This document shows positions 38,341 to 47,558 of a DNA stretch of 64,000 nucleotides, piece by piece (the stretch's first letter is position 1; each line of letters begins with the position of its first letter). The notes under the pieces are model-generated. The model did not search any database. It had not been told where the DNA came from and was given only the letters and a program-made list of their open reading frames with translations. Location of the stretch: contig NZ_JAAORM010000002.1 in assembly GCF_017695965.1 (NCBI RefSeq), positions 1 through 64,000 of the forward strand, given 5' to 3'. The stretch comes from Prochlorococcus marinus CUG1416 (GTDB taxonomy: Bacteria; Cyanobacteriota; Cyanobacteriia; PCC-6307; Cyanobiaceae). Made by a program: the position numbers and the translations under genes.

Positions 38341-39894
38341 TTAATGCAAAAAATGTCTTTTTTGCGTAAATAGCATTGATATTCCTTTTGCATTACACAT
38401 ATCAATACTTTCTTGGTCTCTTAAACTTCCTCCTGGTTGGATAATAGCTTTAATTCCATACTCATTTGCAAGTTCTACAGTATCTGCAAATGGGAAAAAA
38501 CCATCGCTTGCCAAAACAGCTTCAGAACATAAACCTTCAGCTGCTTTTAATGCGATTTTTGCGGCTCCAACTCTATTCATTTGTCCAGCTCCAATACCAA
38601 TAGTTTTTTGGTCTTTTGCAATAACAATTGCATTTGATTTTACATGTTTACAAATTTTCCATGCAAAATTTAGATCTAAGTTCATTTGATTACTAGGATT
38701 CTTTGTAGTTACTGAAATCCAACTTTCAGTTTTATCATCACTATCATCAGTTTCTTGAACGAGTAATCCTCCCATTATTGATTTAGTAGAAGTTTGGTTC
38801 TTTTTTGGAAGTATATCTTTTGATAACTTTAAAATTCTTAAATTCTTTTTGATTTTTAAAATTTCTAAAGCTTCTTCATCAAATGATGGAGCGACGACAC
38901 ATTCTAAGAAAATATCTTTGAGTTTAATTGCGGTTTCACTATCAACATTTGAATTAAAAGCCACTATTCCTCCAAATGCACTAACTGAGTCGCATTCCAA
39001 AGCATTCAAAAATGCTTCAGATGCTGAATTACTTAAAGAGGCACCACAAGGATTATTGTGTTTTAGAATGACTGAAGCAAAAGTGTTTGTTGTAAGATCA
39101 TTTTTTTCTTCATAGCCAAATTCTAAAACTGTCGAAAGCGCTGACTCAAGATCTAATAGATTGTTATAACTTAACTCTTTACCTTGTAATTGTTCTGCTG
39201 AGTTCCATCCAATATTATTTAAACCATACCAAAACGCTTTTTGATGAGGATTTTCTCCATATCTTAAGGTTTTTATTAGTGGATAAGATTCAATATATTT
39301 GGAAGATTGTAAACCTCTCTCTTTACTTATCCAATTAGATATTGCAGCGTCATAGTCAGCTGTATGTTGAAAAGCTTCCAAAGCTAATTTTGCTTTATAT
39401 TCTTCATTTAAAACCCCTTTTTTACTTTCTTCAAGAAATTCTTGATATTGACTAGGATCTACTAAAACTGAAACGTCTTTATGATTTTTAGCTGCTGAAC
39501 GAATCATTGAGGGCCCTCCAATATCAATATTTTCAATAGCATCTTCCCATTTAGATCCCATTTCAACAGTTTTCTTAAAAGGATATAAATTGACAACTAC
39601 CAAGTCAATTAGTTCAAGATCATTAGCTTGGATTTCTTTGTTATGTTCCTCATTATTTCTTTTAGCTAATATTCCTCCGTGGATTTTTGGATGTAAAGTT
39701 TTAACTCTTCCTCCAAGAATTTCTGGAGAATTAGTAAAATCTGCAACTTTAATAACTGGAATTTTTGCTTCTATTAAATGTTTGGCCGTTCCTCCACTTG
39801 ATAGAATTTGATAATTAAATTTTTCTACCAATTCTTTACAAAATGGGATTATATTTTTTTTATCAGAGACACTTACTAAGGCTAATGGTGACAT
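38341..39894 (-). CDS. purH: Bifunctional AICAR transformylase / IMP cyclohydrolase
   Basis: Carries out the last two steps of purine synthesis to IMP. It has 517 residues. The N-terminal MGS-like cyclohydrolase domain has LALVSVSDKKNI, SSGGTAKHL and TLHPKIHGGILAKR. The transformylase domain has LRYGENPHQKAFWY, ILKHNNPCGAS and the C-terminal FFPFADTVELANEYGIKAIIQPGGSLRDQ. It is a single gene with an ATG start. Confidence 0.97.
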   Translation of the reverse strand: MSPLALVSVSDKKNIIPFCKELVEKFNYQILSSGGTAKHLIEAKIPVIKVADFTNSPEILGGRVKTLHPKIHGGILAKRNNEEHNKEIQANDLELIDLVVVNLYPFKKTVEMGSKWEDAIENIDIGGPSMIRSAAKNHKDVSVLVDPSQYQEFLEESKKGVLNEEYKAKLALEAFQHTADYDAAISNWISKERGLQSSKYIESYPLIKTLRYGENPHQKAFWYGLNNIGWNSAEQLQGKELSYNNLLDLESALSTVLEFGYEEKNDLTTNTFASVILKHNNPCGASLSNSASEAFLNALECDSVSAFGGIVAFNSNVDSETAIKLKDIFLECVVAPSFDEEALEILKIKKNLRILKLSKDILPKKNQTSTKSIMGGLLVQETDDSDDKTESWISVTTKNPSNQMNLDLNFAWKICKHVKSNAIVIAKDQKTIGIGAGQMNRVGAAKIALKAAEGLCSEAVLASDGFFPFADTVELANEYGIKAIIQPGGSLRDQESIDMCNAKGISMLFTQKRHFLH

Positions 39895-39927
39895 TATGGG
39901 AAAGTTTACTTACTTAAGAATATAAAC

Positions 39928-40545
39928 ATGAAATACGATATCGATCATGAATTTGTCTCGATTAGCTCTCAAACTGCAACTCATAGAATTATTTTGATAC
40001 ATGGTTGGGGAGCCGATGCAGATGACCTCTTAACACTTGGAAAGGAGATTAAAGAAAAATCAAATCTTGATTTTGAGGTAATTTCTTTGAGAGCTCCTGG
40101 ATTACATCCAAATGGACAGGGAAGGCAGTGGTATGGATTATACCCACATGATTGGAAGGGAGCTGAGGTTGAAGTCAATAAACTTTTAGGTACATTAAAA
40201 AGATTTGATACTACGCAGATTCCACTTAGAAAAACCATTTTGTTGGGTTTCTCTCAAGGGGCAGCTATGGCAATTGATGCAGGATTTAAATTAAATTTAG
40301 GATTAATTGTTGCTTGTAGTGGTTATCCTCACCCAACCTGGGTTCCAGGAGAAAAATGCCCACCATTTATTATTAGTCATGGCTTATTTGATGAGGTTGT
40401 TCCTATAGATGCTTCTAGAATTATTTATGAAAGGGTAAAAAGTAAGTCTTCTGAATTTTGTGAATTATTAGAATTTAATGGATTCCATCAAATTGATTCA
40501 AATTTGATTGATTTTATCAGTTCAAAGATGAGCAATATTTTTTAA
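39928..40545 (+). CDS. Alpha/beta hydrolase (phospholipase/carboxylesterase family)
   Basis: A 205-residue serine hydrolase of the small esterase family. It has IILIHGWGADADDL (oxyanion region), the nucleophile elbow LLGFSQGAAMAI, HGLFDEVVPID with the catalytic Asp, and NGFHQID with the catalytic His. The substrate is unknown. It overlaps the convergent DUF3155 gene by 4 bases. Confidence 0.88.
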   Translation: MKYDIDHEFVSISSQTATHRIILIHGWGADADDLLTLGKEIKEKSNLDFEVISLRAPGLHPNGQGRQWYGLYPHDWKGAEVEVNKLLGTLKRFDTTQIPLRKTILLGFSQGAAMAIDAGFKLNLGLIVACSGYPHPTWVPGEKCPPFIISHGLFDEVVPIDASRIIYERVKSKSSEFCELLEFNGFHQIDSNLIDFISSKMSNIF

Positions 40546-40910
40546 ACGAAAGCATATTCATATTCTTCAATCTCTTCCCAATCATCTGCCGTAAGTTCCA
40601 GACCTTCAAATATTTTTTCTTCGCCAATACCCTCAACTACGACTTTTAGTGATGGGAATAGAAAGTGATTCTCTTCAGCATATTGGGCGCTAAATAAGCC
40701 TTTTTCACCCCAAAAAAACCTATCAGTAGTATGTTCATTTCTTCTAACGTTGAAAACTGAAGGAGCAGATAACGCATTTTCAGCTATAAATCTTCTTGCC
40801 GCTGTAACTGGTTTATGTTTGCCTGTTTCGATATGATAGATAGGTACATGTGCCATTACTCTTTGACCAGCCAATCTTCTTCTGCTGATTCTTTTTCTTT
40901 TTTTTGACAT
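40542..40910 (-). CDS. DUF3155 family protein
   Basis: A 122-residue protein. A very basic start (MSKKRKRISRRRLAGQRV) is followed by the conserved PVTAARRFIAENALSAPSV, RRNEHTTDRFFWGEKGLFSAQY and ENHFLFPSL, and then an acidic tail. The pattern matches the cyanobacterial DUF3155 family, of unknown function. Unusually for this window it has a good Shine-Dalgarno, AGGAG at 40920-40924, nine bases before the ATG. Confidence 0.83.
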   Translation of the reverse strand: MSKKRKRISRRRLAGQRVMAHVPIYHIETGKHKPVTAARRFIAENALSAPSVFNVRRNEHTTDRFFWGEKGLFSAQYAEENHFLFPSLKVVVEGIGEEKIFEGLELTADDWEEIEEYEYAFV

Positions 40911-40999
40911 TGATTGGTACTCCTGAAATTATTAATGAGATTAGTCTTATTTTTTTACTAATCTTATATATATGATTTTAAATTCACTTCAAATTACAT

Positions 41000-41079
41000 A
41001 GAGGACCCATCAACCTCTGATGTAGCTTAAAATATGATCAAATATTCATATTTAAGGCTGGCGAAAGTCAGGCCTCTTT
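41000..41079 (+). ncRNA. Three-hairpin element upstream of the histidine kinase (candidate sRNA or leader)
   Basis: Three successive inverted repeats lie between the divergent DUF3155 and kinase genes. AGAGG/CCTCT is at 41000-41018. AATATGA/TCATATT is at 41031-41052. An eight-pair stem with one bulged G (41055-41075) is closed by a GAAA tetraloop. A short U-rich stretch (CTCTTTATAT) follows. Neither strand encodes a protein here. I do not recognise it as a known RNA family. Confidence 0.4.
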
Positions 41080-41158
41080 ATATATCTTAATACTTTTTTC
41101 ATATTTTACAAGCCTTTTTCAAATTTTTTCTGAAAAATTACTAAAAATTTCATTAATT

Positions 41159-42295
41159 ATGAATCTCTCTAAAAAATTTGAACAGCTAATCATGAAACAG
41201 CTAGAGAGTTTTGGTTGTTCGATGGGAGTGACTCATTTAGTTATGTATCTTGCCTCAGCTAAAAAAGGAACTAAAGCAACTTTTGAAATGATTGGTCAAT
41301 GGCCACAAATTGATAGGCTTTTAATATCAATAGAAGATGATCCTTCTCTAAAAGTTTCTTCTCCCAATAGAAGATGGTACCCCCTTCAAGAAAACGATAT
41401 TCTAGTTGGTGTTCTTAGAGTAGAGACTGATTTGAAAGGTGGGAATTGGCCAGTATCTCTTGATTCTAGATTAAAAGCGCTTTCAATATCTTTAGCTAAA
41501 TGCGTTTCTATTGAATTAGAACGTCAAAATAAAAATGATGAAATCCATTATTTGAAAAATCAGGTTAATGTCATAATTCATCAATTAAGGAACCCATTAG
41601 CGGCTCTAAGAACATATGCAAAATTACTAATAAAAAGACTTGGTTCAGATGATGATTCTATTGAAATAGTCGAACAAATGATTATAGAGCAAAAACAAAT
41701 TAATCAATATATGGACTCTTTTGAGCAATTAAATCAACCTATTCAACTTCCCCTTGAAATAGGAGAGGAAAGATTATTGTTGCCCCCAAATTTAGATAAT
41801 AAGAAGGTAATAACTGTTCAGAGTTTATTGAGGCCAATTTTAGAAAGAGGTAAAGCTAATGCGAAATTAGAGTATAGAGATTGGATTGAACCTTCTCTTT
41901 GGCCAGATTGGACTTTATTACCAGTAAAGGCAAAATATATTGTAATCGCTGAGATTGTTGCCAATTTATTAGAAAATGCTTTTAAATACGCTCAAAAAGA
42001 TGCTGAGATTGGAATTGGAATAACGAGTAAAGGTCTTTATATATTTGATGATGGCAAAAAAATATCAAAAAATGAAAATGAAAAGATTTTTCAAAAAGGT
42101 TTTAGAGGATCTGCTGCTAAGAAAAAGGATGGCACTGGGGTGGGGCTTTTTTTGGCGAGGAAATTAGCAAAACAAATTGGAGGAGACTTGAATTTGCTTG
42201 AAAAGTCCTCAATTAATGATGTTGAGGAATTAAAAAATCTTAAGAAAAAAAATATTTTCTATTTAGATCTTCCTATAAAAGAATTGCATACATGA
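41159..42295 (+). CDS. GAF-type sensor histidine kinase, Hik2/CSK-like
   Basis: A 378-residue soluble kinase. An N-terminal GAF-like domain (residues 1-120) includes Cys20 in FGCSMGV. It is followed by a HisKA domain with His141 in IIHQLRNPLAALRTYAKLL, then a HATPase domain with the N box (NLLENAFKYA) and G boxes (IFDDGK, GTGVGLFLARKLA). The GAF plus HxLRNPLxALRT layout and the N-terminal Cys match cyanobacterial Hik2, the relative of chloroplast sensor kinase. That family couples redox state to photosynthesis gene expression. The residue after the His is Gln, not the usual Glu. It overlaps cobS by 23 bases. Confidence 0.85.
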   Translation: MNLSKKFEQLIMKQLESFGCSMGVTHLVMYLASAKKGTKATFEMIGQWPQIDRLLISIEDDPSLKVSSPNRRWYPLQENDILVGVLRVETDLKGGNWPVSLDSRLKALSISLAKCVSIELERQNKNDEIHYLKNQVNVIIHQLRNPLAALRTYAKLLIKRLGSDDDSIEIVEQMIIEQKQINQYMDSFEQLNQPIQLPLEIGEERLLLPPNLDNKKVITVQSLLRPILERGKANAKLEYRDWIEPSLWPDWTLLPVKAKYIVIAEIVANLLENAFKYAQKDAEIGIGITSKGLYIFDDGKKISKNENEKIFQKGFRGSAAKKKDGTGVGLFLARKLAKQIGGDLNLLEKSSINDVEELKNLKKKNIFYLDLPIKELHT

Positions 42296-43022
42296 ATAAC
42301 ATCGCAGATTCGACAAGTACGACACTTGCACCGCAAGCATCTCCGTTGAAACCTCCAATTTTATTTCCTAGCATATTTGGAATAGAAAAACTTAAAAAAA
42401 TACCAATCAAAATAAGAAATAAAAATTTAATTAATATTGCCTGGGATGTAACTGAAACTAATTGGTATGCAATAAAAATTAAAAGAAAAATAATGGAAAT
42501 CAAAGATTCTTTTTTCAATCCATTCCAAGACTTTTTATGACTAATAGATTTATTCTTATAACTAATATATTTAAACTTTTCTATAAAAAATAAATTTGAA
42601 AATCTTCCCCAAAATAAACATATTGGCAAAACAATAATTATTTGGTTTTGGATTTTGAGTATGCAGGCAATCTGAATTAAAGTTATAAAAACTAAAGATT
42701 GAACACCAAAGGATCCAACTTTACTGTCTTTCATAGCTTTTAAACGTTTCTTTTTGCCCGCAAAAATACCATCGAAAGTATCCATTAAACCATCAAGATG
42801 TAGACCACCAGTGATCAAATATCCAGAGGCTAAACAAATTAATGTAGATGCATAAATGGACCAAGAATTTGATCTTAAAAAAATAAAAATATAACTCTGT
42901 ATTGTTCCAATAAAAAATCCTAAAGTCGGCGCAAATTGTGCAATATTTTTAAATTCGGGATTAATTAAAGGTATCTTTGGAAATGTTGTATAGAAAATCC
43001 AAGATCCTGCAAAATTTCTTAT
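42273..43022 (-). CDS. cobS: Adenosylcobinamide-GDP ribazoletransferase (cobalamin synthase), non-canonical start
   Basis: Joins the lower ligand to cobinamide-GDP late in B12 (pseudocobalamin) synthesis. Family marks are LITGGLHLDGLMDTFDG, the basic KKKRLKAMKDSKVGSFG and NKIGGFNGDACGASV near the C-terminus, with about six membrane helices. The first conventional start in frame is a TTG at 42818, which would remove the first membrane helices. The frame is open and family-like upstream (FAGSWIFYTTFPKIP) back to a TAA at 43077-43079. There is no ATG, GTG or TTG in that stretch. ATA at 43022 gives 249 residues, close to the E. coli length; ATT at 43058 is an alternative. Confidence 0.85.
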   Translation of the reverse strand: MRNFAGSWIFYTTFPKIPLINPEFKNIAQFAPTLGFFIGTIQSYIFIFLRSNSWSIYASTLICLASGYLITGGLHLDGLMDTFDGIFAGKKKRLKAMKDSKVGSFGVQSLVFITLIQIACILKIQNQIIIVLPICLFWGRFSNLFFIEKFKYISYKNKSISHKKSWNGLKKESLISIIFLLIFIAYQLVSVTSQAILIKFLFLILIGIFLSFSIPNMLGNKIGGFNGDACGASVVLVESAMLFMYAILL

Positions 43023-43112
43023 TAAATATTTTTTGATGAGATAAAAATTAGATTCAATATTAAATAATAGGTTAGATTAATAAAAAAGGATCAAAAAATT
43101 TTATAACTTATT

Positions 43113-44231
43113 GTGTTTGAATTTGAAATTACATCGGATTGCAGGAATACAGAGGCAAGAACTGGAATATTTCATACCTCACATGGTCAGGTAAACACTC
43201 CTAGATTTATGCCTGTGGGAACTTTGGCAACGGTTAAAGGAATTTCATCTAAGCAGTTAACCTCCACAGGATCAGAAATGATTCTCTCAAATACCTTCCA
43301 TCTTCATTTACAACCTGGAGAAAAAATAGTTAAAGAATCTGGTGGAATACATAAGTTCATGAATTGGCCTAAGCCTATTCTGACTGATTCAGGTGGATAT
43401 CAAGTTTTTAGTTTGGCCAAATTGAATAATATTTCTGATAAAGGTGTGGAATTTAAAAATCCAAGAGATGGTAGTCATGTATTTTTATCACCTGAAAAAG
43501 TAATGCAGATTCAAATGGATCTTGGCTCTGATGTCGCGATGGCTTTTGATCATTGTCCTCCTCACACATCTAACGAAAATGATATTGAGGACTCTTTACG
43601 AAGAACTCATGCATGGTTACAAAAATGTGTTGAGGTTCATCAGAAATCAAATCAAGCATTATTCGGAATAGTTCAAGGTGGTAAGTATGCGAGATTAAGA
43701 GAATATAGCGCAAAATTTACAAGTTCTTTTGATCTGCCTGGAATAGCGGTAGGAGGTGTCAGTGTTGGAGAGGCAGTCGAAGAGATACATAGTGTAATTA
43801 ATTACGTCCCGAAATTCTTACCAATAAATAAACCAAGATATTTAATGGGAATTGGCTCTTTAAGAGAGATTTCTTTAGCTGTTTCGAAAGGATTTGATAT
43901 GTTTGACTGTGTTTTGCCTACAAGACTGGGAAGACATGGGACTGCATTTTTTAATGATGAAAGATTGAATTTAAGAAATGCTCGATTTAAAAATGATTTT
44001 TCTCCGATTGACAAAACTTGTAAATGCGAAACTTGTAAGTCCTATTCTCGTGCATATTTGCATCATCTAATTAGAAATGATGAAATATTAGGTCTTACCT
44101 TAATAAGTTTGCATAATATTGCTCATTTAATAAGATTTACCAATGCTATTTCTAATGCAATTAAAGATAATTGTTTTACAATTGATTTCGCTCCTTGGAA
44201 AACATCCTCTATTGCTCACCATACGTGGTAA
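43113..44231 (+). CDS. tgt: Queuine tRNA-ribosyltransferase (tRNA-guanine transglycosylase)
   Basis: Exchanges G34 of GUN-anticodon tRNAs for the queuosine precursor. It has 372 residues from a GTG start. Catalytic and binding motifs are [32 protein letters not shown] and [16 protein letters not shown]. The zinc site is CKCETC followed by the later His. The start is well placed because FEFEITSD...ARTG is the family N-terminus. It is divergent from cobS. Confidence 0.96.
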   Translation: MFEFEITSDCRNTEARTGIFHTSHGQVNTPRFMPVGTLATVKGISSKQLTSTGSEMILSNTFHLHLQPGEKIVKESGGIHKFMNWPKPILTDSGGYQVFSLAKLNNISDKGVEFKNPRDGSHVFLSPEKVMQIQMDLGSDVAMAFDHCPPHTSNENDIEDSLRRTHAWLQKCVEVHQKSNQALFGIVQGGKYARLREYSAKFTSSFDLPGIAVGGVSVGEAVEEIHSVINYVPKFLPINKPRYLMGIGSLREISLAVSKGFDMFDCVLPTRLGRHGTAFFNDERLNLRNARFKNDFSPIDKTCKCETCKSYSRAYLHHLIRNDEILGLTLISLHNIAHLIRFTNAISNAIKDNCFTIDFAPWKTSSIAHHTW

Positions 44232-44264
44232 CGTCTTAACATAATTAATTAAATTATTAAAAAG

Positions 44265-44405
44265 GTGCTCATTCTATTTAATACATTCGCTGAATTGCCT
44301 GAGGCTTACAAGGCTTTTGCTCCAACTGTTGACGTTCTTCCACTAATACCTTTATTTTTCTTTCTATTGGTATTTGTTTGGCAAGCTGCAGTTGGATTTA
44401 AATAA
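44265..44405 (+). CDS. psbK: Photosystem II reaction center protein K
   Basis: Found by direct translation from a GTG start: 46 residues, [18 protein letters not shown], then [19 protein letters not shown] and VWQAAVGFK. The leader through [10 protein letters not shown] is cleaved; the mature part, with VDVLPxIPxxFxLLAFVWQAAVxF, is typical of PsbK. It lies 33 bases after tgt. A GGTG just before the coding part leaves little room for a Shine-Dalgarno. Confidence 0.95.
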
Positions 44406-44431
44406 AAGTCTTTTCGTTTAGATAGTTAGTC

Positions 44432-45439
44432 TTAGAAGGGATTTTCAAGCGAAATCGCATCTCCAGAATTTTCTACAGCACACTCTATAAAATCAGCTAT
44501 TTTTAAAGCTCTTGAGGCTTGCTCACCATCTACCTCAGGAGTTTCTTTCCCTTGAACGCATTTAAGAAAATGCTCCAATTCTGCATAAAGAGGCTCAATG
44601 GAAGTTGTGCTAACTTCTTCGACATATCCATCATTTCTATACACTAATTCGCCATGCTCTGCTGTGTATGATTCATGAGACTTTCGATGGATTTGTAAAG
44701 AGTGATTTAAGAAATCAGTTTCAACAAGCCCATTTTGGCAGTGAGCACTTAAACTTCTAATTTTTTTGTGACTCATTTTGCTGGCAGTTAAGCTTGCAAT
44801 AATATTATTTTTAAAAACTAAAGTTGCATTGACATAGTCTATTAGACCTTCGCTATTTCTGCCTCCAACAGCTGCTAATTTTTGTATTTTTGAGTTTACA
44901 AGCTCTAAAACAAGATCAATGTCATGAATCATTAAATCCATTACTACAGATACATCATTTGCTCTATCTGCATGAGGACTGTGCCTCCTTGCTTCTAAAA
45001 CAACAATTTCTTCATTATTTACTATTTTATTTAATTCTCTAAAAGCAGGATTAAATCTTTCAATATGCCCAACTTGTAATAGACATTTACTTGCATTAGC
45101 AGCCTCTATTAAAGATTTTGCTTCTAACTCGTTAGCTGCAATTGGTTTTTCAATGAGAACGTTAATACCTCCCTTAAGACAATCTAGTCCTACTTTTTGA
45201 TGAAGTAGTGTTGGGACAGCAATACAGATAGCATCAACTTTAGGAATTAAGTCATTGTAATCTCTGAACCATTCACATTGAAATTGCTCAATAGCTAATT
45301 TGCCTCTCTGTTCATTTGGATCTGCGACTCCAATTAGATTTGCATCTTTGAGTAAACTGAGTACTCGAGCATGATGCCAGCCCATGTTCCCTATACCTAT
45401 GACTCCAACCTTTACGGGTGATGAGGTTGGTCGCTTCAT
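44432..45439 (-). CDS. Gfo/Idh/MocA family NAD(P)-dependent oxidoreductase
   Basis: A 335-residue protein. The N-terminal Rossmann fold (VGVIGIGNMGWHHARVL) has the conserved EKPIAANELEA (Lys of the active site) and DLMIHDIDLVLEL (HD motif). The C-terminal alpha/beta domain follows. Members oxidise sugars, inositol or bile pigments; biliverdin reductase BvdR is also of this fold. The substrate cannot be read from the sequence. It converges with psbK. Confidence 0.88.
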   Translation of the reverse strand: MKRPTSSPVKVGVIGIGNMGWHHARVLSLLKDANLIGVADPNEQRGKLAIEQFQCEWFRDYNDLIPKVDAICIAVPTLLHQKVGLDCLKGGINVLIEKPIAANELEAKSLIEAANASKCLLQVGHIERFNPAFRELNKIVNNEEIVVLEARRHSPHADRANDVSVVMDLMIHDIDLVLELVNSKIQKLAAVGGRNSEGLIDYVNATLVFKNNIIASLTASKMSHKKIRSLSAHCQNGLVETDFLNHSLQIHRKSHESYTAEHGELVYRNDGYVEEVSTTSIEPLYAELEHFLKCVQGKETPEVDGEQASRALKIADFIECAVENSGDAISLENPF

Positions 45440-45486
45440 TTCAAATTCATATATTAATTATCATTATCCTCTATGGTGAGCAACAT

Positions 45487-46755
45487 TTAGCTTTTGGAAA
45501 GAATTATTTTAACACGATCAATTTTTGGGCCAGACATAGAAATAACTTCAAATTTAATGTTATTAAAATCTAAAACGTCTCCAATTTTTGGAACCATTTG
45601 AAATTTTTCTAGCAGAAATCCAGCAAGGGTATGGTAGTCTGCACCTTCTGGAATAGAACATCCTAGCTTTTTATTGATATCTATAATTTCTGATTTTCCA
45701 GCTATTGACCATTTTTTAGAGAAATTATCTAACATTCTCATATCTGAATAAATTCTATTGTTAAGCATTTCCTCTCCAACTATTTCTCCATTTAGATCAG
45801 CTGCAGTTATAAGACCCTCTGTCCCCCCGTGTTCATCAACTACTAGTAAAAAAGGATTGTAGTCTCTTACTACTGGTAATATTTCTGCTAATGAACATGT
45901 TTCTATTATTTTTGTCACTGGTAAAAGGAAGGGCTCCAATAATGTATCGGTTTCCATTTCACCCTTTGATATTGGCTTAGCTAAATAACGCAAATCTAAT
46001 ACACCTAATACATCATCTAAAGACTCACCAATCACAAAGAAGCGAGCATGGCGAGTTTTATCTACTTGTTTCATAAGTTCTGAAAAGGTTATATTTTTTG
46101 GCAAAGTTACCATTTCAGATCTTGGAATCATTACTTCTTTAACCTGTGTATCTTTTAAAGCAAAAACTCCTTCAAGAATATTCTTCTCATCTGGTTTTAA
46201 ACCTGTTACATTATCTGTTTCTATAAGAGTTTCTAATTCTCCTGCGGATAAACCCGAATTTAAAGAATCCCATTTTTTATTTAAATTGAACAAGCCTAAA
46301 CAGGCGCTAGCAAAGAATTCTATTATCCTAACTATCGGATTCATGCCTTTTCTAACGGCATCGAATATTGTGGTTAACCTTAATGCAGCAGATTCTGGAT
46401 TGTTAATTACTAGGGCTTTAGGAATTAGTCCAGAAACAAGAGTAACAACTAAAACAACAAATAAAAATAATATAAGATCATAAAATCTATTTGACAAAAT
46501 ATTGTTTTTCCAATAATCATTAGCCAGGTTATTGCTAAGCCATCCAATTGCAATTAATGAAATTGTTACTCCAAATTGAGAAGCAATTAAGGAAGATCTA
46601 AAGCGTTTTTGAATTTTTAAAATTGAAAATGCTCCTTTCTTTTTTTCTTCTATTAACCTTAAAACTTTACTGGGCCTTATTAATAAAAAAGAAAGTTCAC
46701 TCGCTGCGAAAAAAGCTGGGAAAAATAAAAGAAATAAAAGTAGAGTTATTTTCAT
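45487..46755 (-). CDS. CNNM/CorC-like CBS-domain membrane protein
   Basis: A 422-residue protein. The N-terminal DUF21 membrane domain has about four helices (up to residue 160), starting FFPAFFAASELSFLLIRPS. Two CBS domains follow (DTQVKEVMIPRSEMVTL and the LVVDEHGGTEGLITAADL motif), then a C-terminal CorC_HlyC domain. These proteins are linked to divalent cation (often Mg2+) export. The older name 'hemolysin' is misleading. It ends at tRNA-Met. Confidence 0.92.
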   Translation of the reverse strand: MKITLLLFLLFFPAFFAASELSFLLIRPSKVLRLIEEKKKGAFSILKIQKRFRSSLIASQFGVTISLIAIGWLSNNLANDYWKNNILSNRFYDLILFLFVVLVVTLVSGLIPKALVINNPESAALRLTTIFDAVRKGMNPIVRIIEFFASACLGLFNLNKKWDSLNSGLSAGELETLIETDNVTGLKPDEKNILEGVFALKDTQVKEVMIPRSEMVTLPKNITFSELMKQVDKTRHARFFVIGESLDDVLGVLDLRYLAKPISKGEMETDTLLEPFLLPVTKIIETCSLAEILPVVRDYNPFLLVVDEHGGTEGLITAADLNGEIVGEEMLNNRIYSDMRMLDNFSKKWSIAGKSEIIDINKKLGCSIPEGADYHTLAGFLLEKFQMVPKIGDVLDFNNIKFEVISMSGPKIDRVKIILSKS

Positions 46756-46773
46756 TCAATGACAAATGAATAA

Positions 46774-46846
46774 TGGGGGTGGCGAGGATCGAACTCGCCT
46801 TAGCCAAATTATGAGTTTGGTGCATTCACCAGATTGCTACACCCCC
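46774..46846 (-). tRNA. tRNA-Met (CAT anticodon)
   Basis: A complete cloverleaf of 73 bases on the minus strand. The acceptor GGGGGTG pairs with CACCCCC, with an A discriminator. The anticodon stem CCAAA/TTTGG holds the loop CTCATAA. The T-arm is GCGAG-TTCGATC-CTCGC. The anticodon stem lacks the three G:C pairs of an initiator, so it is most likely the elongator. An Ile tRNA with modified CAT cannot be excluded from sequence alone. Confidence 0.95.
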
Positions 46847-46987
46847 AAGTGAGTTTATGTAATTTTAATTACATTGAATTTCAATATACAATATAAAAAT
46901 AATATTTCAAAAAACACCTCATTAGGAAGTTTTTGTGAGATTTCTTTTTTTTCTTCTAATCTTTAAATATAAATTTAACTTTTAATA

Positions 46988-47548
46988 ATGGGCAATTTTT
47001 CGGAAAAGTATGATTTAAATAAAGCAAAATTGTTAAAACAGTTAATTGAAAAATCTTACAAGAAAGGAAACTTCACTTTATCTTCAGGAAAAAAAAGTAT
47101 TCATTACTTGAACTGTAAACCGGTATCATTAAATGGCGAAGGCCTAAACTTAATAAGTGATTTATTTTTAGAGTTAAAGGACTCAAGGTCAAAAGCTGTA
47201 GCAGGATTGACATTAGGAGCAGATCCTCTTGTAAGTGGATTAATCGTCAAAGCAGCTTCGCAAGGCCTATATCTTAATGGTTTAATAATTAGGAAAGAAA
47301 TTAAGAAATACGGTACCAAAGCTGGAATAGAGGGGCCTTCACTAGAAGAAGGAACCTTGGTAACTGTCTTAGAGGATGTGGTTACAACTGCTGGTTCAGT
47401 AATAAAAGCTATAAAAAAGTTACGAGAAAATAATTATGTTGTAGAGGAAGTTGTGTCTATAGTTGATAGGCAAGAAGGGGGATTTGAGGCTCTTAAGGAT
47501 GAAAATGTTAAATTAAAGAGTCTTTTTACAATAAAAGACTTTTTATAA
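46988..47548 (+). CDS. pyrE: Orotate phosphoribosyltransferase
   Basis: Adds ribose-5-phosphate from PRPP to orotate in pyrimidine synthesis. It has 186 residues, including [25 protein letters not shown], the catalytic loop [15 protein letters not shown] and the PRPP-binding [16 protein letters not shown]. It is followed 10 bases later by the ygfZ-like gene on the same strand. Confidence 0.96.
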   Translation: MGNFSEKYDLNKAKLLKQLIEKSYKKGNFTLSSGKKSIHYLNCKPVSLNGEGLNLISDLFLELKDSRSKAVAGLTLGADPLVSGLIVKAASQGLYLNGLIIRKEIKKYGTKAGIEGPSLEEGTLVTVLEDVVTTAGSVIKAIKKLRENNYVVEEVVSIVDRQEGGFEALKDENVKLKSLFTIKDFL

Positions 47549-47558
47549 TTATCTCAAA

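Noticed and set aside
42819-43112. Cobalamin riboswitch upstream of cobS
   Set aside because: Most of this stretch is the coding N-terminus of cobS. The remaining gap of about 90 bases to tgt is too short and shows no B12-box-like GCCACTG element.
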